64,000 bases of DNA from Notospermus geniculatus (GCA_002633025.1 NMRB01000174.1:22133-86132), one strand, 5' to 3'. Shown: positions 23,261 through 35,080, numbered from the stretch's first letter. Notes: a model not told the origin generated them from the sequence alone. Program-made: numbers and translations.

Positions 23261-24117
23261 CCTTGCCTAAAGAAACACATAAATACAGGTAGTAGAATTC
23301 AAACTTCATCATCTCCAACCAACCCTCATTGCACCGAACCCCATCTTTTTAAGATGTCCCTCATTAATTCACCTTTTACGTTTGCGCATCCTTGATTAGC
23401 TCACATACCGCCACATCGCAGCCGGACAGAAAAAACATCCATCCTTCATTTCCTTAAACACATCTAAGACGCCAGACGAAGTTTTTTCCCTCCATTACAT
23501 ATGAGGGAAAGAGATTCGAGGGATCGTAATTTAGTTCCGTTGGAAGATAAAGGTCGTCGATGATGAGTAATTTGTGATGCGGTACATCGGTAAGTTTTAA
23601 TCTCAATGATGATGTCGTCTGCTCTGGTGACAGTGACTTGGTGGACCTAATCATTCAGGTAATTAATAAGGGGGGACCTCCGTGATGTAATATGGAGACG
23701 AAGGTTCGGATGCTGTTGGGATGTGGAACTAGCTGTTCTTTAACCCCTTGTTTAACCCTGCTTGGTGGTGCTTCGCACAATGAGCAGCCTTCTCATCACC
23801 CCCTCAAAAATAATCCTGGCGGAAACCCTGGTCTATATCTGCCATATTAGATGGAAAATGATGCCGCCGACTATGTGGCTCACTTTGCTATCGGCGCAAA
23901 TTGAGTGTGTGTGACTTCAACCATGATGTGATATAAACATGGCACACTTTGTTGTCTATGTCAGCATGGTGGACCAGCGGTCAAAAGTGACATCACAATG
24001 ACACACTGCATGCTCTCTATATAGGATGATGCTTTCCACAGTAATACAGTCTCACTTCACATCAATGGCCAGTCTTTCAAGAAACATTTTTTTGAAAATG
24101 ATGACAATTCATTCAGT
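23261..24117. other. Intron 3 sequence with a small shared repeat
   Basis: Mostly unassigned. At 23961-24003, CAGCATGGTGGACC followed by TCAAAAGTGACATCACAATG is matched in reverse at about 54255-54297 and 57630-57672, which marks a short dispersed repeat. Confidence 0.5.
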
Positions 24118-24235
24118 GCATCACTTGATCCTTTCAGACTGTTCAGAGAACAGTCGGCCAGTAATTGAACCTGCAGCCTCTTGGCTATGAGTCCCATGTT
24201 CAACTACTGTGCCATCACCCTCCCTAAACGATGGA
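24118..24235 (-). mobile_element. tRNA-derived SINE-C, reverse orientation
   Basis: GCATCACTTGATCCTTT at its left edge is the reverse complement of the 3' end of the copy at 14871. A reversed B box (AATTGAACCTGC) follows. Confidence 0.6.
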
Positions 24236-24512
24236 CTAAATTCTGAAACAGACTTCCCGAATAAACGAGGGAGGTTTATGATCATAAGGGTTAAGAAATC
24301 ATTCCATCGGCATTCGACAGAACAATGGACACTAACGTCTCGCCGCCCATGATAATTACGAACGGGAGACGATTGACCCTCCCGGCTGGCATCCCGCAAT
24401 TAATTGTAATCAGACTTAATCAGGCGACATGACGGTTATTAATCCTTTGACCCTTGACCCTGGCCAGCGATCCGAGTCTACTGTGATCCGTTTCGAGTGT
24501 ACGTTACACCGT

Positions 24513-24759
24513 ATAGACCGTTCTCAAATTGACGTAAACAACAAAGATCTGCACACTTCTGCCGAAATCTCAACCATAACCTCGGTCTGAAACTCAATGA
24601 TGTGACGCAGACAACCCCACGACAGTGACTTCGAAGACGTTGCGTCAGACTCGACCATTGCTGAATCATGGATGGCATCACGTCTCCCAGTTTCAGATCG
24701 AGGTTCTCGTTGAGATTTCGGCAGAAGTGCACAGATCTGCAAATTCAAGAATCATCTGT
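24513..24759. mobile_element. Palindromic MITE M1, copy 4, beside a splice donor
   Basis: Left end ATAGACCGTTCTCAAATTGA; the right end is more decayed (AAATTCAAGAATCATCTG). It lies in DDR intron 3, and its nearer end is about 21 bases past the exon 3 donor. Confidence 0.87.
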
Positions 24760-24781
24760 TTTGGTACAAAAGTATACCAAC

Positions 24782-24923
24782 CTGTCCATTGCCAAAACGT
24801 CCCTGCGTCTCAACGAGTGTGATCACCGTCAAGTTGTACAAGTCAATCTGTAAGTACTCGTATGTGTCCGGTGTGATCGACGGTTTCGGACACCAGGCGC
24901 CACCATTTTTCTCTGTACGAATT
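24782..24923 (-). CDS. DDR: DDR exon 3: discoidin domain, second part
   Basis: A 142-base internal exon read on the minus strand, with acceptor GTCTACTTTCAG and donor GGACAG/GTTGGT. One base completes the Arg codon begun in exon 2, followed by 47 codons. Recognisable blocks are NGGAWCPKPSI, EYLQIDLYNLTVITL and VETQGRFGNGQ. GAWCP, the EYLQ(V/I)DL strand and VETQGRFGNGQ together are diagnostic for the DDR discoidin domain. General F5/8C proteins keep the LQ.DL strand but not this combination. The conserved Cys of AWCP is present. The open frame runs on past the donor for a few codons, but the frame match to exon 4 places the end at the donor. Confidence 0.95.
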
Positions 24924-27370
24924 CTGAAAGTAGACAAAAGACGGAACATGAGAGAGATGAGGCAAGGTAGTTTACGGTGATGACAAGGTCGATTGTACTC
25001 CACATTCAAGATGGACCAGGAGTAAAACATCTTCAAAACTTTAGAAAGTACTGGCAGCAAGATCTAAGCAATGGATCTTTATAATATTTCACAACATTTT
25101 CTTCTTCTGAGGTCTATTTTCGTCCTCGCTCAGGGCAGCTCCCCGAGCGATCCCAGTTTCTTTGTAGCTGAAAGGCTGCTGTTCAGAATGAGCGTAGGTT
25201 TGTTTTTGTGTTCCATAAACTGTGTGCTAGCCCCTGGGGAAGAGAGATGACAACCTACTTGAATAATTCATGTTCTTCTATCATGATATCAGTTTCGTTA
25301 TTTGTATACCTTGATGGTTTTGGATTTGAAAACCATACATATAAGTGGTGTTTGGTTATACTTGAGTAAACGAAGTTTGTAGGTAAGCATCAAATATAGA
25401 TAACAGTGTGTAAATTATGAAGAGATGGGATGTCAATGGCCTTTTACACAAGTTACGAGTATTTGAGTTTGGTTTTTTCTCAAGTTAAAAGTGATTCTGA
25501 TCATATGAACAAGAGGCCCATGGGCCTGGCGCTCAGCTGATATTTGAGCCCTAGGTTTGATATACCGGTAAGGCATGTACGGGGTACTGCAGCCTAAAAG
25601 GAAGGTTTTGTAGTGGGTGATATAAAATTTTATTCACCAAGTGTACCTCAGTAATTCAGACCTCAGATTGGTTAAATGAAATGTGGAGAAATGTTAAGAT
25701 TAGCTTTTTTAATAATTCATAAACATGATAATTAAAATCTATTGTTTTTATTCCCCTTAAGGAATATTTCCAGCATCTACATGACAAGATACAACATTTA
25801 GCAAACACACCCACAGATAAACACAAACTTTAATCAGAAGTAAAGTTACCTTGAAGTTAAAATAACTGGAATTCCAATGCCAGTATAAATACGCCCAGTT
25901 AAATATCAAACTTTAAGTTGCATTTTTGTAAATTTCAAATCAGGAATTGATCAATAAATGAACACTGCCTCCAGGTGTTGTCAATTTCATAAAGAAAATC
26001 TTGGTCAGAACAATTCAACTTGGACAAAGAGTGTGATTTAGACCAAAGAATTGAAATTTGAAACAAAATGTTTGTGGCTAGCTAAAGATGAGTCCAATAT
26101 CACCACACTGCGCTTCAACTGTTGTGAAAACTGACTCAAACAGTCGACTCAAGAAATTTTTCACGAAGTCTTTTTGTTGTTGTGTAGAATTTATGACAGG
26201 AGGCCAAGAGCAGTTAGATCAGGATTACAAAGGTCTCATCCAGGCCCCACCCTGAAGCAAATTCAAATACAGCGATTGAAATTGAAGATTTATTCCGCAA
26301 ACGAAAAAACCTTGCAGAGAGCGACAAAACAAAGCTTTGTGATCAGAGGTGAAGTGTGACAACAGGTGGAAGTTTTGGACCCTGGAACTGACTACCAAAC
26401 AGTTCTCACTAAAACTACCCCTGGCCTTTGCAGGGACGCAAATGGTATAATCAGAGAGTGCTCCACGAGAGCTTTCCAAAGAGTGGTAATGTCAGGAGGT
26501 TTCTTGAATGGTTCAATCACTGCACCAATTGGAGCTGTCAGTGAGTTGACCAATAGGTGTCACTACGGCCCGATTCAATGCCTACAGCAGACTCATTCAT
26601 TCTTGATCCAGCACCAATGCAAAGTTTCGCTAGAACTTTGCTGCCATCTTTTGCAAATGATCAGCAACTGCTCCCCATAAGATTTCCAAGGAGTGGTCCT
26701 GTCATGATGTTTCCAGGACGGTTCAATCATTTCACCAATGGTACTGGTCATGTCACATGGTTGCAATGGCATCATCTAATAGTGCTCTTAGAGAGCTTTC
26801 CAATGATGGCCATTCATCCGTTTCCAACTCAATCCACAGGTGATAAAGGAGAGATGAAAAGAATGACCATCTGAACAGACCCAAGGGAAAACTAAATATA
26901 AATACCATCCATAATGATTATCGTATTTTATGATAAATAATCACTATTTTATTGGTATCCATTTGTAACATTGACAGATTGTTCATCCTCTGATGCGTTC
27001 ATTAAAACACAAACATTTCACAACAATACGATCGTCCATTTCAATTGCTCCCCCTGACACGGTCATTTTTCATCACCGACGATGCATCATCCGCCGTAAC
27101 ATACGGCAACAGGCTCTGCCATCTTGGAAATAAAGATAAAGCACGACGGGTGATTACGGGACGACGCCGTAGCTCTAGTTGTCGCTGATCGGATGCAACA
27201 AGTGAATTCTGCGGGGAAATCAAGGGTTAGCCACAGACATACTTAGCGATTTATGCCCGCTCCCGGGAATAGTAGACTCGATCGGCGAAATTAAGTTCAG
27301 AGAGACTCGCTAATGAAGACAGGCGTGCATTGTGGGTAACATCGTAAACGAGTTGTACGATGGCAAGTTA
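24924..27370. other. Intron 2 sequence (left part), unassigned
   Basis: AT-rich DDR intron. Overlapping plus-strand frames at 26366-26680 and 26557-26874 have no known family. Segments at about 26470 and 26690 share AGAGTGGT/GGAGTGGT and GGTTCAATCA wording, which suggests a decayed internal duplication. Confidence 0.4.
25508..25600 (+). repeat. Dispersed element with AGGCCCATGGGCCT palindrome
   Basis: AACAAGAGGCCCATGGGCCT includes a perfect 14-base palindrome at 25514-25527, followed by GGCGCTCAGCTGA. From memory, this head is shared by a repeat family common in several marine invertebrate genomes. I cannot confirm that here. Confidence 0.4.
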
Positions 27371-27406
27371 GTCTTGCACAAGGCAGAAGTCTTGCACAAG
27401 GTAGAA
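27371..27406. repeat. 18-bp direct duplication
   Basis: GTCTTGCACAAGGCAGAA is followed at once by GTCTTGCACAAGGTAGAA, directly outside the MITE that starts at 27408. Confidence 0.75.
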
Positions 27407-27407
27407 G

Positions 27408-27674
27408 TAAAGTGCTTTTCAGAATGTCCGGTCATTTTTGCACTCATTTTACCTTGCAATGGAACCTAACCACAAACCACAAATTGGGCAATAACGTGTG
27501 CATGTCAATTCACGGTTGACCGACTTCTAATAGGACCTTGTTCAGGTCTATACTCTGATTCAAGATAGTCATGCAATCATGCACACGTAATTGGCCCATT
27601 TGTGGTTTGTGGTTAGGTTCCATTGCAAGGTAAAATGAGTGCAAAAATGACTGGACATTCTGAAAAGCACTTTA
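27408..27674. mobile_element. Palindromic MITE M7, TA-flanked
   Basis: ~100-bp arms: AAGTGCTTTTCAGAATGTCC on the left and GGACATTCTGAAAAGCACTT on the right. The pairing continues through TGGAACCTAACCACAAACCA and its complement. TA lies at both ends. There is no coding frame. Confidence 0.88.
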
Positions 27675-27840
27675 TATGGTTCTATAGTCGGTGAAATTAA
27701 CCAAAATGTTCAGCGTATTAGGACAATGAAATTCATGGTCACAGCTCCGGTAATTTTATTAAGTCAAAGCCAGATTTAGTTGAGGAACTTCTTTGAAACA
27801 TTTGTAGTCGAACCCTAGATGTCCTCCTCCAATTTGGTCA

Positions 27841-27910
27841 GGCTGGTGCAGTGCAACCTTGATGCCTTTCTCCTCTGAGGATCCAGGTTCGACCCCCACT
27901 CGCACCAGCC
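27841..27910 (+). other. tRNA-like fold, 70 bases
   Basis: GGCTGGTGC and GCACCAGCC at the two ends can pair as a 9-bp acceptor-like stem. A B-box-like AGGTTCGACCCCC sits at tRNA distance. The A-box region (GTGCAGTGCAACC) is weak and no clean anticodon arm is visible. Either a SINE head or a tRNA pseudogene. Confidence 0.35.
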
Positions 27911-27915
27911 AGCCT

Positions 27916-28347
27916 AGGAGCCTAAATCATCCCCCTCTCCAGTATATACAGATCTATTGCATGGGCGACATCATGAATCATCAATATAACGTCATAAATA
28001 TTCTTCCGGTCTCGTTGAAAGGTCAATCAGTGGTATGATATGCCTCAGTGACTCCCCCTGGGAGACATTAACCGAATGATTGATGACTCATCGCGGAAGC
28101 TGAAGATGCAACAGGCATGGTGACGATACGGCAGGTAGCATCGATTCAACGCTACTTTGTGCCGAGATTGAAAATTCTTCGATCACGCCGAGGAACAAGT
28201 GGTGATTCCGTTGTCAATCACTATCATGTTTTAACCCTTGGGTTCTAAGATCCCACACAGTTTTGTTCCCTTTAATATAATGCAGGAGGAAACTGCAGCA
28301 GAAACCACTATTTCTAGGCAGGAAGCCTTGATGTAACCTGATAAGTG
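27916..28347. other. Intron 2 sequence, unassigned
   Basis: Nothing recognised. Confidence 0.4.
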
Positions 28348-28541
28348 GAGACTTACCGCAGTTAGAGGCCACCTGTTAGCCGTCCTAGAACTTCAAAAAA
28401 TTTGATGGCACAGATGTAAACAATGGCCTCCACGTCATTGTGGATGAACGTTGTGGCATGCACTTCTTCCCTATGATGACAAATTCCATGATGTTCTAGA
28501 ACTGTAACTGGCGGTGGCCTCTAACGGCAGTAAAGTTTCCC
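28348..28541. mobile_element. Inverted-repeat element M2, copy 1
   Basis: Left GTGGAGACTTACCGCAGTTA then GAGGCCACC; right GGTGGCCTCTAACGGCAGTA then AAGTTTCCCAC. Internal pair CCTAGAACTTC / TGTTCTAGAAC. A homologous copy lies at 44290-44479. Confidence 0.82.
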
Positions 28542-28549
28542 ACTGGGTC

Positions 28550-28640
28550 TGATTGGATCGGGAATCAAACCCACTACCTCGGAGGTGACAGTGCCGATAC
28601 TTAACTATACCAATTTGATCAGAAATCAACCGTCTCTCAA
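28550..28640 (-). mobile_element. tRNA-like SINE head, reverse
   Basis: A reversed B box (GGAATCAAACCCACTACCTC) followed by a reversed A-box region (ACTTAACTATACCA), as in the reverse SINE-B copies near 56170. Confidence 0.5.
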
Positions 28641-30892
28641 CCAACATGGAGGCTAAACCGCCTCTCCGTGTGACTTTTCTCAAGCAAGCTGGCTCTCAGT
28701 CATGGGCAATTTACCATCGTTGGTTTCCTTAGAACTTACATAATGACACAAACTACTCCCCACAGTTCTCTATCTCTGAGTTTCCCAACTCACTTGAGAA
28801 AACCCTGATGGATGAAGCACATCCTAAGAAGATCCAAACCAAGAGAATATACCAACGTATTTTTTTCCATTCGGGGGAAACTTTCACTTCAGAATCGAAC
28901 CTGCCGGCTATGTGCCACCAACAAAGACCCGCATCTTGTAGTTCATTGCAAATCCAACGAAGAGTTGCAGGCATTTCTCGATAACATTCAAAGAGAATAG
29001 GAGAGTTTGTAAAACCCTGTTCTTCCCTGTTTAGGTTCCGTACCGGTATGTTATCTAAATTTCATGAGATGTAAACTTATCTCAATCCAATAGAAGAAAA
29101 CTCGGCAAGATCTGCAACTACTCTGAGCAGCGTTGGATAAAAAGCTCAGCAACCTTTTACGCTGAAATCCACCCCTCCCCAGTGACGCGATGTAGAACAA
29201 AGCCAACCACCAGAGATTTCCGCAATATACACGAAAGAAATGGACAACGCTTTTAGTGCTTTTTGGTCGAGAAGTTGTAAAGAGATTGGTATATGTTTGT
29301 TTTTGAAAGCGGTGCTGTTTATCGGTGGATAAGAAATGATCTCTTAGGTGGATTTTGAGGAGGTGGCGGATCTAAGTCGGAACAACTCATGAAAGAATGT
29401 TTATAATGTTAAAGCATTCTTTGGAGAAGAAATGGGAATATTTCATTGTTGTAGAAGGCATTGGCGATGTTTGCCTAATTTCTTGCCATAAACTCGGCGT
29501 CTCCATCCAAGCCTTTTCTGCCTGCCACCTGTTTTAAACCACACACCCCGTCTGCTTTGACCTTGACCGAATCAACCAGTGGGAGTGCGACGATTTGATA
29601 GTCTGCAACTTCGACCAACCCAATTACGACTAACAGCTGCACCACCTGGTGTCCAAACGACCTCTAATAATCTCATAACCAGTCGTAACCAGTTTCTTGA
29701 CCACAAATGACCGGCGGCCGGTTCTGATTATCATTAACGCCACATGGCCTGATCCGTTGTGCCGTTTGATCAAATGACCATAAAGTATGATCTTCAGGCC
29801 ATGTTGCATACTGCGAACTGGCCACTTAGTCGGAACATATGGGAGGCAAATCAAGCCAAATTTCATCCACTTTGCAAAAGTCCACATTATTATGGATCTA
29901 CCCCTCCCGCCCCCAAAAAACCTACCGGTCACATACCGGCGGCCTATACTGGGAAAATCTCATCCTCATTTTCATTGATGAATCTTGTCAGATTTTCCCA
30001 TAATGCACTTCAGCGATAAAATCTCGGTTCATTGTCAAGATCTGCATCGATATCAAACTGACGTATATTTGACGGATATTGACAAGATGCAACATGCAGG
30101 TTTGCCGCATTCGCTGAGAATCTGATCAACGGCGCCTTAACCCGATACCCGAATATGATTAGCTCGATTGGTGCGACATCCGTCAACTTTGTAAGCGAGT
30201 TCCTGCTCTGGGTGTGTTTCATGCTAAGTTGGTCAAAATATGGCATGCATTTCTTACAGTGGTCTGCAATGATGCATAACAGTTTTCACCACAGTTGGGG
30301 TGAACAAAATGAAAAGTAAGACTCAATCATATTTGCTCCATAGAAGGTTACATGGGTCCATGTTGAAAGTAGAAGGAACGTATTCCTGTTCATTATATAC
30401 CTGTTTCAAATATCCCAACTGGCTGTGCAAAGAGTGCATTAAAGAACTGGTCAAGATAGGGTGAAACAGATCATGTACTAGACGGTACCCTTCTCTGCAG
30501 ATTGGTCAAATTTGATTTGTTCATAACTTGATGCGATAAGGTTTCAGTAAGATCGCACGGGTCACGATGTAATTTGATGGTGGATGGATATAGGAGGACA
30601 TTATCAGAAGATAAATTTGGATGATGGCATCAGTTCAGTCGGAACTCAGGTTTTGTGAGGAACATCATTCTTTGTGTACCACGGTCAAGTAGGCCTACTT
30701 CATGGATGTAGACCCCCTCTTGAGGACACCTCTCTATTATGGACAGCGGATCAGGGTGGCCAAAATGGAGAGCTTCCACTGAATATGAACGAATTAAACA
30801 TAGGACTTACTGAATATTTTCAAGAACATCTTTGAATTAACTCAAACTCATATGAATGGACTGAAAAAGGTGCAAGTGCCTACATTAATACC
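28641..30892. other. Intron 2 sequence, unassigned
   Basis: Short frames on both strands at 28753-29000 and 29630-30246 have no known family. A family G trace lies near 30706-30785. Confidence 0.35.
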
Positions 30893-31137
30893 TGGGCCGA
30901 CCGCACAGAAAGACCGATAGTGCTACCGGCGCCTATCGGCAGTTAGTTATAACGCATTTTCCCACTAACTAAATCACCGATTTTGGCACCCTAAGCACCA
31001 TAGGACTTTCTGTGCGGTCGACCAAGTCCAATAGTGCTACCGTCGCCTATCGGCAGTTAATTATAATGCATTTTCCCATTAACTAAACCGCCGATAGGCA
31101 CCAAAAGCACTATCAGACTTTCTATGCAGTCGGCCTA
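30893..31137. mobile_element. Two tandem palindromes sharing a terminal repeat (M8)
   Basis: Unit 1 (30893-31023) starts GACCGCACAGAAAG and ends CTTTCTGTGCGGTC. Unit 2 uses that same central terminus, then repeats AATAGTGCTACC and CGCCTATCGGCAGTTA, and ends CTTTCTATGCAGTC. Internal GGCGCCTATCGG and CCGATAGGC pair. It looks like a MITE duplicated head to tail through one shared end. Confidence 0.78.
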
Positions 31138-32220
31138 GATTTTTAGGCAGAAGTATTTCAATGCAAGTTGATGAGAAGATGAAGAAACCTGTATCCAAAC
31201 TGATAAATTTGGTTGATGAAGCTGGCGATGCAATTGACAAAGGCAAGAAGACCTGCCTCCCTAAGATCTCGTCATCATTGTGGGTAAAAACGTGGTGTTA
31301 TTAAGAGAGCTATTCGCCTCACTGATACCAACATTCGTGTGTACTTCAAAGGCCACTCACAGCAGACGTTCATGAGAGAGAAATTCACCAGAACAAAGAG
31401 ATGAAAGGGAAATTGACGAGAATGAACCATCCTGTTGAATCAGAACCTCACTCGGAAACGAATCAATGGTTTCACGATTCGTTTGATGTATTCTCCACAA
31501 AAGGAGGTAAGAACGTCGGTAGATGTCTGTGGATTCGTCATAACAAAGGCTGAACGTTTGGCGGTATCCGGATACAGAGGGTGTTAACAAAGGCTAGCGG
31601 GTAACATATGAATACCAACCACGTTATAAGCATTTTTCTCTTCTGACAACGGCAGCAAGTGATATTGGCTGGTATTCACTCAAACATGCTGTAGAGATGA
31701 TTTTTTTTTAAACATCTTGATAACACACCTATCTAAATTAGGAATGCCTGAAGACATTCAGTTGAAGCAGTATAAAATACCATAGGGTAACTCAAGAATG
31801 TTACACTCACAGAACTCACCATGGCAACCTAACTATTGTAAAACGATGGCTACCAAATGGCAACAAGTTTTAAATGAGAGACATTTCAACTCCATCTTGT
31901 AACACGTAAGCCAATAGAAGAAAGAGGAAACGAAAACATGAACAGCGCAATTTACTTGGAAATAAATTTTTCTTCATTTGTCTGTTTACTCCAGCAGAAA
32001 AGTTGGCTAATACATACCGTCGTTTGACATTTTGATGTTTAGCAAAGCTTCTGTGAGGAGAGAAAACAGAGTAGGCCTATTTTCCCATTCTCCTGATGGT
32101 GGTGAAGGCGATACTCAACAATACACAGCTATTAAAGCAAACTGGTCGTGCCAGAGTCGAGGTGTCAAATGCTGCCATCTTGAAGCTATTACAGTACTCT
32201 GGAATTAATTCCCTCCTCAG
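31138..32220. other. Intron 2 sequence, unassigned
   Basis: Nothing recognised. The minus-strand frame at 31357-31590 has no known family. Confidence 0.4.
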
Positions 32221-32393
32221 TCCATATTTTCACAATGAGGATCCTGGCTACGATAGAGGGCAGCACACCGAAACCAGGCCCTATACAAGGGATGCCTTCG
32301 TGTGGGAAATTGATCAGGACCAGGATGTCAGTTTCATTTCAATAGTTTTAACCACTAGTGACACCTATTGAGGCAGTGGGCTAGGGTCTCCAT
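32221..32393 (+). repeat. Interspersed repeat family E, copy 1
   Basis: GGCTACGATAGAGGGCAGCA through ACCTATTGAGGCAGTGGGCT is matched, reverse-complemented, at 61517-61678 with high similarity. The open frame at 32096-32371 runs into it and is unlikely to be real. Confidence 0.8.
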
Positions 32394-33019
32394 TGCGGTG
32401 ATTTTGGTGCCTTCGATTGCCATTTGGAGAACGGTCAAATGCAAATCCAGGTTTCTAAAGACGTAATCCGCTGAGATACAGGAATTTGTAATTTTGAAAT
32501 TGTGAATTTTGTGGGCCGTGAAATTATTCTTCCATGACGTATTCCCTTTAAGGAAAGAGTAATGAGATGGCCCCTCACTCGTGAGACCCCTGAGATGTTC
32601 CCTTTATGAGAAGATACAACCTCACCAATCTCGTAATTACATCGTATTCTTCAACATCAGGGCGTCCAAAGACTCGACCATCTGACTACCACAGACGTGA
32701 CTCATCATTCATTTTTTAATCATAAAATATGACAAAATGAATATAATGACCGGCGCGGATGACCACAAGTGACAATCATTCCGGATTGTGGATCCGGTGC
32801 GGCGTGATCGATCACGGCGTAGTATACTACAAAATCAACAAAAAGTTGCCGCAGGATGAAGACCCGAGTCGATGGAAGATGATCGGTCATTTAGATTGTG
32901 GCAGTGAGGATTTATATGATGCGGGGATCAGTGATGCAACAAGTTGGCTGCAGTGTCTGTTGAGCACTTCAGATGGCTACAAATTGGACTAGAATTGTGC
33001 AGCCTTCTTCTGTGTTGAC
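32394..33019. other. Intron 2 sequence, unassigned
   Basis: The plus-strand 77-codon frame at 32759-32992 shows no known domain. Confidence 0.35.
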
Positions 33020-33217
33020 CATCGAACACGTAAATCTTGCTATCTGCCTGAGCTCTTCCACTTTTCCTGGCAGCTTTGTCTTTAGGGTGGTTGGTTCTGG
33101 CCACAATTCCTCTCAACTGGTCATCAAGGGACAGGTCTAAAGGATGTGTTCAGGTGTTGGCGCGCCACCTCCACATTCACAGTTCCCTGAGGTTTGGATT
33201 CCTTGTCTCCTCACTGA
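33020..33217 (-). pseudogene. LINE reverse-transcriptase C-terminal tail, decayed
   Basis: Read on the minus strand, pieces in different frames match the end of non-LTR retrotransposon ORF2. The first is NCECGGGAPTPEHIL, a stop, then TCPL. Next comes DDQLR, and after a frameshift EELWPEPTTLKTKL and GKVEELRQIARF. The CxCG...TPEHIL..CP cysteine-histidine motif and the trailing LWP..T.L.TKL..VEELR are typical of Jockey/CR1/I-group tails (family knowledge). One stop and two frameshifts make it dead. I could not identify the catalytic reverse-transcriptase region upstream (33218-33400), so this is probably a 5'-truncated copy. Confidence 0.75.
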
Positions 33218-34151
33218 CCTCAATGAAGAACTGACCATGGCTGAAGAATCGGCCTTGGTTCTTGGCCTTCCCCCCCCTGATTCAACATTCAAGGAGCGAT
33301 GGGAGCAAGATGTTATTGCCACATTGAAAGCTGCTATTTCTTGTTTCAGGTCGGTCAAAGGCAAAAAGAGAAAGACTTTCTCAGCTGCGACCTCTCAAGT
33401 GACCTCTCATCCACTTGTGCCTAAACCGTCGAGGCAGGGAACAAAAGTTAAATCCGAGCTCCAAGTTTGGTACGTTATGTGCCACGCACTCTTCAGAGAA
33501 AGTAATCATTTGCCATAATCACATCTTGACTTTGGGAAGAAATTTTGCAATTACGGGAGTACATTCATTCCCAATGGGCAGCAACACAGGGAGATATACC
33601 TCTACTAGGCCGTGCAGCTGACAATGAAAAGATCACTGCCGTCCCAAACCAACATTTGACGTTCATTTTCGTCCAATCGTCTTAATCTCCGTGTAAGACA
33701 CAGCGTTGCTTATTCAGTGACAATACCAATATTCCCTGAGGAGAAAATTGAACCATTCTCACAATCAATTATCGAATTCCTGTCGTGGAAGCGGAGCGCT
33801 GTGGGGTTGTTTACCGAGTCCCTTCAAACACACCATCGCACCGTCTTCAGGAAGTAAAGGAAATAGACTATCGGCGAGGCGATCGGTAAAGTCAGCCATG
33901 TTTTCACTTCTGGTGGAAAAATACGCCCCGCTGCTGATGAACATTGGCACCAATGATTGGCTGGCCGATTTTCAATGGGCGGACACTCCTCACAAACGAT
34001 CCTATTCTGTTTGGTAACAAAAGTATTTTGCTGACTCAGCAATCTACAGAAAGCCATGGTCACCATTACGGTAGGAGACACCACAGCTTGCAAGGGCACT
34101 GGCAACAAGGACTTGTGGTTTGTAGGTCACATATTTGGTAGTATAGAGGTT
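33218..34151. other. Intron 2 sequence, unassigned
   Basis: The 124-codon plus-strand frame at 33144-33518 is largely antisense to the LINE remnant and is not taken as a gene. Nothing else recognised. Confidence 0.4.
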
Positions 34152-34345
34152 CTTCATGTGACATCTCATTTCCATGACGACACGATGCCGCCATATTGGC
34201 CGTCAAAATGTCAAGTGACATCATGGCATGAAGACAGTGTCAACACACAGACCCTGATGTCAAAATATCATGTGACAGTTTTGATGTTATCGCCGGCCAT
34301 TTGACGGCCAACATGGCCGATTCTTTGCAGTCACATGACCATTGT
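34152..34345. repeat. Degenerate inverted repeat, ~60-bp arms
   Basis: TTCATGTGACAT and GCCATATTGGCCGTCAAAAT on the left match, reversed, CATTTGACGGCCAACATGGC and AGTCACATGACC on the right. Probably an old foldback element. Confidence 0.5.
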
Positions 34346-35080
34346 GTCGTGAGTGAGGCGCCTCTTCAGAGTAGTAATATCATTCAACAGGGCGTCAACT
34401 TGATCAGCAGCACAGCTACCATTCCAAGCTCCTCTAGCACACCTCACGGCAGTTCAAAAGTTAGCTTCACACACAGTGCAGCAGTACGCAGAAACCAGGT
34501 GATAGAAGAACCAGTTTTTTTTCTTCACACCTGACTAGAACAGCTCTGGTGATGAAAAAAGTCAGCTTTGTGTACAAAGCATCTGATGCCTCAACACAAT
34601 AGGAAAGGTAATGATATGAATATGAGAGAAGAGTACACCGTCTCCATAGCAAAGGATCCTGAACCGATTTACGATAATGATGGTGAAAAGCGCCAATTTT
34701 TAAGCCTTTGGTGATGAGTTGTTCGGGTAAAAACAGGTTAAAATTCCTTTTCTTCCAAAAACAGAACAACTTTGCAGACTCCCACAGCGGCCTTGAGAAA
34801 AGAGTTTTTACGTCGGCTCAGCAGGGAGCATCCATTAGGAGAAGACAACACCTTGGAGACACTTGTCATTGCAGATAAAAACTCAGTGGGGAGTAATCAT
34901 TTTGCTGAAATCAAATTCAACAAACTGTCAATGTGATGACTTGATTGACAGGTTTGAAGTGATTGGCTGTCAATCATTTCTGATTTTCAATCGCTACATG
35001 TGTACATTGCTTGTACACTGCAGGGATTGATGAGGACATTCTGAGGTCACATTTGTGAAAATACAGAACTTCTCGCCAGC
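34346..35080. other. Intron 2 sequence, unassigned
   Basis: Nothing recognised beyond short frames on both strands. Confidence 0.4.
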
